Positions 53,746 through 63,400 of a stretch of 64,000 bases of DNA are shown here, in pieces; positions within the stretch are counted from its first letter, which is position 1; every line of letters starts with the position of its first letter. The translations under genes were made by a program, and so were the position numbers. Under the pieces are notes generated by a model. The model ran no database searches. It was not told the origin of the DNA and worked only from the letters and a program-made list of their open reading frames with translations. Source of the stretch: UBA9464 sp003445095 (GTDB taxonomy: Bacteria; Verrucomicrobiota; Verrucomicrobiia; Limisphaerales; UBA9464); assembly GCA_035437945.1 (NCBI GenBank), contig DAOMZG010000001.1, forward strand, positions 1 to 64,000, written 5' to 3'.

Positions 53746-55524
53746 TCAATCGACCCGAACGCGGAAGAATCCGGGATTCGCGGTGATGTCCACGGAAGCG
53801 TCGCCCCCGGCAGGCGGTGTGGGGATGATGCTCAAATTGTCCCACATCGCCGGCAGGATCGGCTTGCCCTCAAGCGAATAGGTTCGCCCCCATTCGGCCA
53901 AGAAGCTCAAGCGGATGCCATTCACCAGCGGAACAAAAGTAACGACCGGCGGCAAAACGACATCGACCTCCCATGCAGTCGGGTCATTGCCGAATTGAGT
54001 GACGTCCTTTCGTCGCAAGGCTGGCCCAGTTCCGTCGGCAGCGGGCGGCCAAGGCAACTTAGGTGAGTAGGTGATCTCGTCGACGACGACGTACGGGACA
54101 AAGCCAGCATCGGTGTGCGGCGGAAGCTGGGGCGCATCCGGCTGATAAATTGCCACCCGTTCACCTTCATTACTGAGCAAGTTGGTCCACGGGCCAAATA
54201 CACCAATCGATACCGGAATGTTATAGCGGGTCCGAAACTTTACGGGGTCGACACCCACCACCAGCAATCGCTGGTACGCGGCCAGGGAGATACCGGTGGG
54301 AAAATCAAAGTCCACGCCGTCACGGATCCGCCACGCGTTGGTGGCATGCAGCGGGTCGAAGAGGTTCAGCGGTTCGGCCGAGTTATTGTAGATTTCAAGA
54401 AACTCATCTTCGCCGGCGGCGGGATGATATTGAATGCGGCTGAAAACCAAGGGGCCCACCCGTGGTGAGGCGTTGGACGCGCCTAATCCACTTCGAAACA
54501 AGGTAATCAATTCGGGCGGATCGTTCGCCGTCACCGCCGCGCCGAAACTCGGCTGACGCAGGGTGGTTAGCCGGCCGACGCCATTGGGATAACGCCCTTG
54601 GCTTATGCCGTTGGCAGTGGCCTCAAAGCTAATGGCATCCATCCACAGCAGCGGATTACCGACCGAATCAGCCGAGAGGAGGCACGCTTCATCTCCATGA
54701 GCGGCATTGAAGGTGAACGAAGGATCGATTCCTGTACCCGTCGGGTTGAAGCCGCGCAAATTGCCCGTGCCGGCCAACTCGTAAAAGACTTGGTAGTCAT
54801 GGGCGCCAATAATGGTGCCGCTCGGAATACGGAATTTTCGAGGCTTGGCCCGGGAGTTAGACAGATACCAGCCGCCGATATTGATGGGCTGGTCGGTCAA
54901 ATTGATCAGTTCGATGGCATCCTCGAAGGGCGGATCCGTGTGCGCGAGGATCTCGTTAATCACGACGGTGCGAGGCGTTGCCACCCCGGCGCGTCCCGGC
55001 GATCCCAGGTACTCGGGGCTGGCTCGCCAGTTCGCTGGGTCACTCAGGTCACCACTGGGATCCAGGCACTCGAGTGAGCTGCCAAGTCCAGCCGGTCGGC
55101 TCGGCCAACCGTCGTCCGACTTGTACTTGAAGCTAAACAACTCCAATCCATCCGCACTGGTGAGCGTCACCGATTCCCCACCATTGGCGAATCCGCCGGT
55201 AAACGCTCCGTCAGCCAAGCGAATTCCGGTCGCTCCATAGCGTACTTTGAACTTGGTCCGATGCTTCGAAATGACAATCCGTTCTCCTCCGGCCAAGACG
55301 GTCGGAGAGTTAAATGTGTAAACGATGCCTGAGGTAAACGTCGCGCCGGTGAGGACCACTTCGCCGACGCCGGTGTTGATCAGTTCAATATACTCGAGAT
55401 CTTCGTCAAACGCGTCGTTATAGTTCAATTCGCTAACCGAAATTGCCCCAGTCGCAACCATTGCCCCTAAAGCAAACGATCCGATGATTCCGAAGTAACG
55501 AGTCAGGTTATGTCTCCAGTGCAT
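53746..55524 (-). CDS. Secreted protein with lamin-tail domains
   Basis: The 592-residue exported protein begins with a leader (YFGIIGSFALGAMVATGAIS) and carries about three lamin-tail (LTD) domains, seen as ISVSELNYNDAFDEDLEYIELINT, VVINEILAHTDPPFEDAIELINL and FSRIQYHPAAGEDEFLEIYN. The C-terminus has the FFRVRVD end of the secreted tail type. ATG 55524 is used. LTD proteins are thought to bind surface structures or nucleic acid; the function here is not known. Confidence 0.87.
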   Translation of the reverse strand: MHWRHNLTRYFGIIGSFALGAMVATGAISVSELNYNDAFDEDLEYIELINTGVGEVVLTGATFTSGIVYTFNSPTVLAGGERIVISKHRTKFKVRYGATGIRLADGAFTGGFANGGESVTLTSADGLELFSFKYKSDDGWPSRPAGLGSSLECLDPSGDLSDPANWRASPEYLGSPGRAGVATPRTVVINEILAHTDPPFEDAIELINLTDQPINIGGWYLSNSRAKPRKFRIPSGTIIGAHDYQVFYELAGTGNLRGFNPTGTGIDPSFTFNAAHGDEACLLSADSVGNPLLWMDAISFEATANGISQGRYPNGVGRLTTLRQPSFGAAVTANDPPELITLFRSGLGASNASPRVGPLVFSRIQYHPAAGEDEFLEIYNNSAEPLNLFDPLHATNAWRIRDGVDFDFPTGISLAAYQRLLVVGVDPVKFRTRYNIPVSIGVFGPWTNLLSNEGERVAIYQPDAPQLPPHTDAGFVPYVVVDEITYSPKLPWPPAADGTGPALRRKDVTQFGNDPTAWEVDVVLPPVVTFVPLVNGIRLSFLAEWGRTYSLEGKPILPAMWDNLSIIPTPPAGGDASVDITANPGFFRVRVD

Positions 55525-55889
55525 GAGCAAGGCTAGTAGGGGCGACCTTGGTGCCAAGGAGAAACCATTGGATCAGGGTAGTCGCAGGTCAGGCGCGCTG
55601 CGGATCAAGGGGAAGAGTCAGCCCGTCCGCCGCGTCCGCCAAGGCGAGCCGTTTTCGGAGTGGCGGTAGAGAGAAAACTGTATCAACAATGCGTAATCAC
55701 ACTCGCCCCGCGGCTTCAGCAGCTTCGAGGACAACCAGTGCCACCGGTGATGAATCGATTCATTCGCAAGCTGAGGTCGCCAACGAAGGCCACGCGCCAT
55801 CGCTGCGCCAGGTTGAGAATTATGCCCGCCCCGAGGCATCGCGATAATGGAGCGTGGGCTGGATGCGCGCGTTTCAGAGACATCAGCTC

Positions 55890-58595
55890 ATGAAACCAGC
55901 CAGTGCCCTATCCTTGCTCATCGGGCTGGCCGCTTTCGAGGGCGCGTCAGCCAACGGCAGCGAGCCAGCAAAACCGCACTGGTCGCTAGCCCCGCTGGTG
56001 AAACCGGCGGTGCCGGATGGAGGGGCCAACCCCATCGATGGGTTCATCCGGTCCAAGCTGGCGGAAACGCAGATTGCACCGTCCACTGAAGCTGACCGTC
56101 GCACGCTGATCCGCCGGTTGTGCTACGACCTCACTGGGCTCCCTCCGACGCCGGAGGAATTGGCGTCATTCCTACGGGACCCAGACCCTCAGGCTTATGA
56201 ACGACTTGTGTCTCGGCTCCTGACTTCACCGCGGTATGGTGAACACTGGGCCAGACATTGGCTCGACGTCGCCAATTACGCCGACACACACGGCAACGAT
56301 CATGACTATGCACGACCCAATGCGTGGCCTTATCGGGATTACGTCATTCGCGCGTTCAACGACGACAAACCGTATCCTCGTTTTGTCCAGGAGCAGATGG
56401 CGGGAGACGCGCTCTTCCCGGCAGATCCGCAAGCCACGGTCGCGCTGGGTTTCTTAGCCGCCGGGCCGTGGGATCATACGCTAATGGTTACCGTCCGAGA
56501 GGACACGGTGGATCATCGCAGCGCGCAGAATATGGATCGCGATAGCTTGGTGAGCACCGCGATGGGTACTTTCCAAAGTCTTACCGTTCATTGCGCGCGG
56601 TGCCACGACCACAAGTTCGATCCGATTTCACAACGCGAATACTACGCGTTGCAGGCCGTCTTCGCGGGCGTAGATCGAGCGGATCGGCCGTTTGACGTGG
56701 AATCACGGACGCACATCGAACGTCGACAGCTCCTCTCGGAGCAGCGCGCCTTGCGACTGCGCACGCCGACTTTGCTGGCGACGCTAGAGTCGCCCGAAAT
56801 CACGCGAGCGGTGGCCGCATGGGAATCAACTTGGGTACGACGCGAGGAGGCGTGGGCGCCGTTTGAAATTGAAAGTGTTGTCTCAACCGGCGGGACTTTG
56901 TTCGCCCGGCAGGAGGATGGCTCGTGGCTAGCCCACGGTCCTCGACCTGAACGCGACACCTACATCGTCACGTCGCATTGGCGACCAGGAAAACTCAGCG
57001 CGATTCGCTTGAAAGTGCTGCCCAATGACCAGCTTCCCCAACGCGGCCCTGGCCGGTGGGACAACGGCAATTTCCACCTCACCGAGTTGCGCGCGTTCGC
57101 TGCACCAGCCAACTCGAAAGAGGGCGCGAAGCCCATAATGTTCACGCGCGCGTCGGCGGATTTCGACGAGGGCCCTACGATCTCCGCTGCCCAGGCTATT
57201 GACGGTAAGAACGAGACCCACTGGGGTGTGCATCCGCGCTACGGCGAATCGCACGAAGCCATCTTCGAAGTCAGGGATCCCGTAGTTTTTCCCGAGCGGA
57301 CAACCCTCACGCTCCTGCTCGAGCATCAGGCGGGGGCACCGGGCCACGGCATCGGACGGTTTCATCTTTCGGGAAGTGACGTCGCGTCGTCTGAAGATAG
57401 CTTCGTGCCTTTGTCGCCAACGTTGGAGGCTATCTTGCGCGTGCCCGCTGGTGAACGAACGCCCACTCAACGCCAGGATTTGGCGCTCGCCGTTTTGACG
57501 AGGGAGAATCAACGCAAGTTGTCGGCCCTACCAGCCCCCCAGTTCGTCTATGCCGTGACACATGACTTCCCGCCCGACGGAGACAACTTCAAACCGTCGC
57601 CCCAGCCGCGCCCCATCCACCTGCTGGTTCGGGGTGAGTTAAGCAAGCCTGGTGAACTAATCGGCCCCGGTACGCTGCGCTGCCTTCCGGGAATGTCCGG
57701 TGATTTAGCGGTGGCCGACGAAAGCGATGAAGCCGCCCGCCGCGCTGCGTTGGCGCGTTGGCTCACCGACGAGCGCAACGTGCTCACTTGGCGAAGCATC
57801 GTGAACCGAGTTTGGTTTTGGCATTTCGGTCGCGGCCTGTGCGACACCCCGAACGACTTCGGAAAAATGGGCGGTTCACCTAGCCATCCGGAGTTGCTCG
57901 ACTGGCTCGCCAGCTGGTTTCGTGACGAAGCGAAAGGGTCGCTTCGGGCGCTGCATCAACTCATCGTGACGAGTGAAACGTGGAAGCAAACCTCGCTGGC
58001 CCAACATGGCGATGCTCGCGACGGCGACAATCGATTGCTGTGGCGACAGAATCGATTGCGGCTCACGGGGGAAGAAGTGCGGGACACGATCCTTGGGTTA
58101 AGCGGACAGCTCGATCTCACGATGGGCGGGCCGCCGGCGGTGCAATTTGTTTCGCGTGGTGACGCCACTTTCAATCCCGGCGGAAACCCCGCGTTTCTGG
58201 ATTACGAAAACTTCGATCCCGATTCGCCCGCCGCCCGCCGCCGCGCGATCTACCGTTTTCTATTTCGGACCGTGCCCGATCCGTTCATGGACGCGCTCGA
58301 CTGCCCGGACGGGGGCATCATCACACCCGTACGCGGTGACTCGACGACTGCGCAGCAGGCATTCGCCTTGCTCAACGATGCTTTTGTTATTCGCCAATGC
58401 GACCACCTTGCCGAGCGAATCACGACTCGGGCGTGCACTCCGGAAGCGCAGGCGAAAGCTGCGATTGAGATGATCCTCCAGCGTGGCGCCCGTTTGGAAG
58501 AACGTGTTCCCTTCGCCCGCTACATTGAATCCCATGGGCTTGGCAACGCGTGTCAATTGCTCATCAATAGCAACGAATTCCTCTACCTGGATTGA
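55890..58595 (+). CDS. PSD1-type DUF1549/DUF1553 protein lacking the N-terminal cytochrome, pair 3
   Basis: The 901-residue protein has a short signal (ASALSLLIGLAAFEGASA) and moves straight into DUF1549 (YGEHWARHWLDVANYADTHGN) with one CxxCH (CARCHDHKFDPISQREYY). The N-terminal CxxCH domain present in the other two copies is absent. A carbohydrate-binding-like middle region is followed by DUF1553 (LTWRSIVNRVWFWHFGRGLCD). The ATG at 55890 is chosen; the frame begins at 55854. The DUF1501 partner starts 3 bases after its stop. Confidence 0.92.
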   Translation: MKPASALSLLIGLAAFEGASANGSEPAKPHWSLAPLVKPAVPDGGANPIDGFIRSKLAETQIAPSTEADRRTLIRRLCYDLTGLPPTPEELASFLRDPDPQAYERLVSRLLTSPRYGEHWARHWLDVANYADTHGNDHDYARPNAWPYRDYVIRAFNDDKPYPRFVQEQMAGDALFPADPQATVALGFLAAGPWDHTLMVTVREDTVDHRSAQNMDRDSLVSTAMGTFQSLTVHCARCHDHKFDPISQREYYALQAVFAGVDRADRPFDVESRTHIERRQLLSEQRALRLRTPTLLATLESPEITRAVAAWESTWVRREEAWAPFEIESVVSTGGTLFARQEDGSWLAHGPRPERDTYIVTSHWRPGKLSAIRLKVLPNDQLPQRGPGRWDNGNFHLTELRAFAAPANSKEGAKPIMFTRASADFDEGPTISAAQAIDGKNETHWGVHPRYGESHEAIFEVRDPVVFPERTTLTLLLEHQAGAPGHGIGRFHLSGSDVASSEDSFVPLSPTLEAILRVPAGERTPTQRQDLALAVLTRENQRKLSALPAPQFVYAVTHDFPPDGDNFKPSPQPRPIHLLVRGELSKPGELIGPGTLRCLPGMSGDLAVADESDEAARRAALARWLTDERNVLTWRSIVNRVWFWHFGRGLCDTPNDFGKMGGSPSHPELLDWLASWFRDEAKGSLRALHQLIVTSETWKQTSLAQHGDARDGDNRLLWRQNRLRLTGEEVRDTILGLSGQLDLTMGGPPAVQFVSRGDATFNPGGNPAFLDYENFDPDSPAARRRAIYRFLFRTVPDPFMDALDCPDGGIITPVRGDSTTAQQAFALLNDAFVIRQCDHLAERITTRACTPEAQAKAAIEMILQRGARLEERVPFARYIESHGLGNACQLLINSNEFLYLD

Positions 58596-58597
58596 CC

Positions 58598-60007
58598 ATG
58601 AACCCCACCGCCGTCACCCGTCGTGATTTCCTCGGCCGGCTGAGTACCGGCCTCGGCGGAATCGCGCTGACGTCGCTACTGGCGGACGGAGTTTCCGCGG
58701 CTACGCCGCCGCATTTTTCGCCGAAAGCGCGGCGCGTCATTCAACTCTTCATGAATGGCGGGGCGAGCCAGTGCGATCTGTTTGACTACAAGCCGCAGCT
58801 CATCGCGCGGCACGGACAGAAATTTGACCCCGGCAATGGGGAACGCGTCGAGGCAAGCATCAGCATTCCCGGCGCAGTGATGAAGAGCCCGTTTGAATGG
58901 TCGCAACATGGCCAATGCGGCCGTTGGGTGAGCACCGCCTTGCCGCACCTCGCGCGTCACGTGGATGAGATGGCGTTCCTGATGGCCATGCAGTCGAGGT
59001 CCAACGTCCACGGGCCGGCGGCTTACCTGCAGACGAGTGGGTTTCTCCTGCCGGGCTTCCCGTGTGCGGGGGCGTGGATATCTTATGCGCTGGGCAGCCT
59101 CGCCGACAATGTGCCCGCGTTCGTCGTTCTGCCGGATGTGCGTGGATTGCCTTACAATGGACGCAGCGCCTTTACGGCGGGATTTCTGCCCGCAAATCAC
59201 CAAGGCACCATCATTAGCGCGTCGGCTCCGCAGCCGATGACCCATCTGCGCCCTCCGGCGAATGCGCCGCACATCACACCGGAGAGCCGCGTGGAAGGAT
59301 TGGCGCTGTTGCGCGAAATGAACGCGGCCCACGCTGCTGAGCGCCCCGACGACTCGCGACTCAACGCGCGCATCGAGAGCTACGAATTGGCTGCGCGTCT
59401 TCAATTGGCCGCGCCCGAGTTGCTCAACCTGGCGAGCGAGACGCAGGCGACGAAAAACCTCTACGGAATTGACCAAGCGGAGACCGCTGATTTCGGCAAG
59501 CGCTGTTTGTTGGCCCGGCGGATGGTCGAACGCGGCGTGCGTTTTGTGCAGGTTTGGAGCGGCCAAGGCGGTGGGGCGGACAATTGGGACAACCACACCG
59601 ACATCCCCAAAGAACTCAGTGCGGCCGCGCGCAAGATGGACCAACCCGCCGCCGCCCTGCTGATGGACCTGAAAGCGCGGGGTCTGCTCGAAGACACGTT
59701 GCTGGTGTGGACGACCGAGTTCGGTCGAATGCCGTTCAGTCAAGGCAGCACGGGCCGAGACCACAATGGCGGGACTTTTGTTTCCTGGTTTGCCGGTGCG
59801 GGTGTTAAGCCGGGCACTGCTGTCGGCCAGAGCGACGAGTGGTCTTGGAAGGCCGTCGAAGGAGTTACTACGAGCTACGACTTACACGCCACCATCCTCC
59901 ACCTGCTCGGCCTCAATCACGAGCAACTCACCTTTCGGCACAGCGGTATTGATCGTCGGCTGACGGACGTGCATGGGCACGTTATTCGCGAGGTGCTGGC
60001 GAGCTGA
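58598..60007 (+). CDS. DUF1501 family protein (TAT-exported), pair 3
   Basis: The 469-residue protein starts MNPTAVTRRDFLGRLSTGLG, a twin-arginine signal, and has VIQLFMNGGASQCDLFDYKP, SNVHGPAAYLQTSGF, LVWTTEFGRMPFSQ and ending RLTDVHGHVIREVLA. The ATG at 58598 is the real start; the TTG at 58592 is only the edge of the open frame. It is the third copy in the window of this family. Confidence 0.94.
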   Translation: MNPTAVTRRDFLGRLSTGLGGIALTSLLADGVSAATPPHFSPKARRVIQLFMNGGASQCDLFDYKPQLIARHGQKFDPGNGERVEASISIPGAVMKSPFEWSQHGQCGRWVSTALPHLARHVDEMAFLMAMQSRSNVHGPAAYLQTSGFLLPGFPCAGAWISYALGSLADNVPAFVVLPDVRGLPYNGRSAFTAGFLPANHQGTIISASAPQPMTHLRPPANAPHITPESRVEGLALLREMNAAHAAERPDDSRLNARIESYELAARLQLAAPELLNLASETQATKNLYGIDQAETADFGKRCLLARRMVERGVRFVQVWSGQGGGADNWDNHTDIPKELSAAARKMDQPAAALLMDLKARGLLEDTLLVWTTEFGRMPFSQGSTGRDHNGGTFVSWFAGAGVKPGTAVGQSDEWSWKAVEGVTTSYDLHATILHLLGLNHEQLTFRHSGIDRRLTDVHGHVIREVLAS

Positions 60008-60042
60008 GTTCGACCCAAACTCGAGGCAACCTTGCCTCCGAT

Positions 60043-60357
60043 TCAACACCCCATGGTTTCCCGAAACTCGGGCAGCGAAGGCGCGGTTATCGCCGCCCTC
60101 AACCATTGCCGTAATTGAGCGGAGTCCGACACCGCCTGAATTGCCTCCGCGACTTCGGTTGGGGGCGGGCCAAATCTAGTGGCGAGCGCCTCGTGAATCG
60201 CTTCGTGGGCTGCCTCGAGTCGACCCTCCCGCACATCTTCCTGGCGGCCTTTTTGGATGCCCAAGCGTTCAATGCTGGTGACGTATGGCATAACCTTCTC
60301 TTTCTCTAGCTCCTGTACGTTTTGCTGAAAAATGATTTTGGAACGGAGAATTTTCTT
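60043..60357 (-). pseudogene. C-terminal fragment of an Rpn/DUF4351-type nuclease
   Basis: A leftward frame of about 104 codons contains FQQNVQELEKEKVMPYVTSI and ERLGIQKGRQEDVREG followed by RFGPPPTEVAEAIQ. This is the characteristic C-terminal tail of Rpn-type recombination-promoting nucleases or transposase-like PD-(D/E)XK proteins. The N-terminal catalytic domain is missing; the frame upstream of about 60357 is only antisense to the next rightward gene. It looks like a 5'-truncated remnant, possibly still translated from an ATG at 60291. Confidence 0.6.
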
Positions 60358-60426
60358 CCCCGGCCAACGCGCAAACTCATGGACGGCCGGGGCTGGCTGC
60401 CTAAACTCCCGAAACATTCCTAGAGT

Positions 60427-63400
60427 ATGAGCCGATTCCTTCGCTTCGCCGTCGTCAGTTGCGCTGCCTTGTTGGCTACCGCTGTGCTCCATGCCGCCGA
60501 ACCATTGCGCGTGTTCATTCGTGCCGGGGCGAAGACCCACGGTCCCAACCAGCACGATCATCCTCGTTTCCTCGGCGATTGGACCAAATTGCTCGGCGAG
60601 CGTGGGCTCAAGGTGGACGGCTCGATGAATTTTCCTACCGCGGCCCAACTCGACGCGACCGACGTGGTGGTGATTTACGCGGCCGACGGGATGAAGATCA
60701 CAGGCGCCGACCGCGCGAACTTCGAAAAATTCCTGCAACGCGGCGGCGGATTTGTAGTGATCCACGATGGGGTCGTGAGTGGTGATCAAAACGACTGGGC
60801 GAAACAAGTTCAGGGCGGATCCTGGCGCTGGGACGGCGAAAAGAAGACCCAATGGCACGAGGGCGAAGTGGGCCTCTACTTCGTGGATCAAGAGCATCCG
60901 ATTACCAAGGGCGTCTCGAACTTCGACTGGAAAGATGAAGTCTATAACCAGCTCGACATGTCGCCCGACGTTCACGTGCTCGCGGTGAGCTTCGTCGATG
61001 TGTTCAATATCTGGCCGCAATTGTGGACTTACGAGAAGACTTGGATGGGCGGTTCTGCCCCGTATCGCGCCTTCGTCAGCATTCCGGGGCACGAGTATGA
61101 TGTCTTCAACACGCCGCACTATCGGACGCTCTTGCTCCGAGGAATCGCCTGGGCGGGCAAACGGTCGAACGTCGACGAGTTTTGCACCCGCGAAGAATTG
61201 GCCTCGATCCAATATCCTGCCGGCGGTCCACGTCGGGCGGCCGATGCCATTAAAACGTTTCAGCTCCATCCCGAGTTCAACGTCACGCTGGCCGCGGACG
61301 AAACGGCGGCCGAGAAAATCATGGCGCTCGATTGGGATCCTCAAGGTCGCATGTGGGTCGTTGAAACGCCCGAGTACCCTGGCGGTCTCGACGTCAACAA
61401 AAACGACTTCAAAGCGTATTGGAATCGCGCACAGGATCCGACGCACTTTCCCGTCGGTGGCAAACAGCCCCGAAAGCCGAAGGATCGAATCTCAATTCTG
61501 ACTGATACCAACGGCGATGGCGTCATGGACTCGAAGAAAGTATTTGCGGACGGACTCGAATTACCGACCTCGTTCGTGTTCTACAAGGATGGCGTCATCG
61601 TTTCGCAAGCGCCGGATATTCTGTGGATTCGGGACACCAACCATGATGGCGCAGCCGACAAGGTTGAAGTTTTGTATACCGGCTGGGGTACGTTCGACAC
61701 TCACGCCGTCATTAACAATCTCCGGTGGGGTCCGGACGGCTGGGTGTATGGCACGGTGGGCTACACACGAGGCAAAGTGAAGTCGGGAGACGGTTCGAAG
61801 GACTTCGGTGATATCGCGGCCGGCGTCTATCGATTTCGTCCCGATGGCTCGATGCTGGAACAAATTGCCGCCGGCGGATGCAACACTTGGGGCTGCGAGG
61901 TCGCACCCGACGGGGAGATCGTCTTCACCACGGCCACCTGCGGCGAGCCCATCTGCCATGTCGTCATTCCCGAAAAGATCTTGGCGCGAGGCCAAGTGGG
62001 GGGGCTGAAGTCGTTCCTGAACATCATCGAGGAGAATAAGATTTATCCGGCATTCGACGAGAAGCGCCAGCCATACGTGCAGATCGACTGGGTGGGCGCG
62101 TGGACTGCGGCCGCCGGGGCTACGATTTACGATGGCGGCGCGTGGCCGGCGAAGTGGGCGCCCGAAGACCGCTATTCTTTCTTCATGGGTGAAGCGACGC
62201 GGCAGCTCTTCCACCACGAATTTCTCGACCCAAAGGGCGCGACCTATCAGGGCCGCAAAGAAGACGGTCGGAAGCAGACGGAATTCCTCGCGAGCACCGA
62301 TTACTGGTTCCGCCCGATTCATAGCCGCGTTGGCCCTGACGGCGCACTCTACGTGGTGGACTTCTACAACCAGATCGCGGTGCACAACGACACCCGCGGT
62401 CCGGCGCACGGCGCTCGCAACGCCGCGGCCCGTCCCGACCGCGATCATCACTTCACGCGACTCTGGCGGGTGCAGCACAAAGACGCCCAACCGCTGCCGC
62501 CATTTCGGCTCGATGCGGCGGACCCGGCCGGACTTGTGTCCATGCTCGCCCATCCGAATGGTTGGGTGCGGCTCACCGCCAATCGCCTGCTCAACGAAAC
62601 GCAACCGACAACGGTCACGCCGGCGCTGACGGCGATGCTGAAGACGAGTCCCAGTCGTTACGGGCGCATCCAAGCACTCTACACCCTGAACAATCTCGGC
62701 CAGCTTGATGACGCACTGCTCTTGGCGGGATTGAGCGACGCGAACGGCAGTGTGCGGAAGAACGCGGCCCGCATCGCCGCCGAGCGCACGCAAGTTGGAG
62801 CCGATAATTTGAAGGCCATTCAGGCGATGCTGAACGACTCCGATGGCCGAGCGAAGATCAATGCGTTGATGGCGCTCGGAAGCTTTCCTCCGAGTCGCGA
62901 GACGGCCGACGCGGTGGTCGCGGCTTGGCCCAGTTTCAAAGATCCCTGGCTGGAATCCGCGGCGGTGGGTGCGGCGGCACGCGACCCGCTTCTCTATCTG
63001 CAAGCCGCTTTCGCCTCCAAGGATCCGGCCTTTGTGGCTGGATTCGTTCCACATCTAGCGCGCCTCGTGGCCATCCAAGGAGACCCGGGTAAAGCCGCGA
63101 GATTCGTGATGCTGCTCGGCGCTTCCTCGGCTCGGACTGATCCGTTGAAACAGGCCGCGCTCGACAGCTTCACGCCGAATCTCAAAGCCGACGTCGTGCC
63201 TGCGCCGACCGCCCCGCTGATGACGGCGCTGCGGTATTTACTGGCCACGGAACGCACCGCGGGGTCGGTGCTTCCGCTGGTCGCGCGGTGGGACAAGGAA
63301 GGCAAGCTGACGGAGGCGGTTAAGCCCGCGGTCGCCAAGGCTGAAGCGCAACTCGCCAATGCGTCCTTAAGTGACGATGTCCGTGGTCAAGTGGCGGCGA

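Noticed and set aside
58676..59764. 362-codon leftward frame
   Set aside because: It is antisense to the DUF1501 gene of pair 3, which carries the TAT signal and conserved family phrases.
60358..61446. Upstream part of the long leftward frame at 60043-61446
   Set aside because: From about 60427 it is antisense to the ThuA/propeller gene, and the translation has no motif; only its C-terminal end is protein-like.
61561..63054. 497-codon leftward frame
   Set aside because: It is fully antisense to the PVC-type cytochrome gene, which has signal peptide, known domains and a CxxCH in frame.
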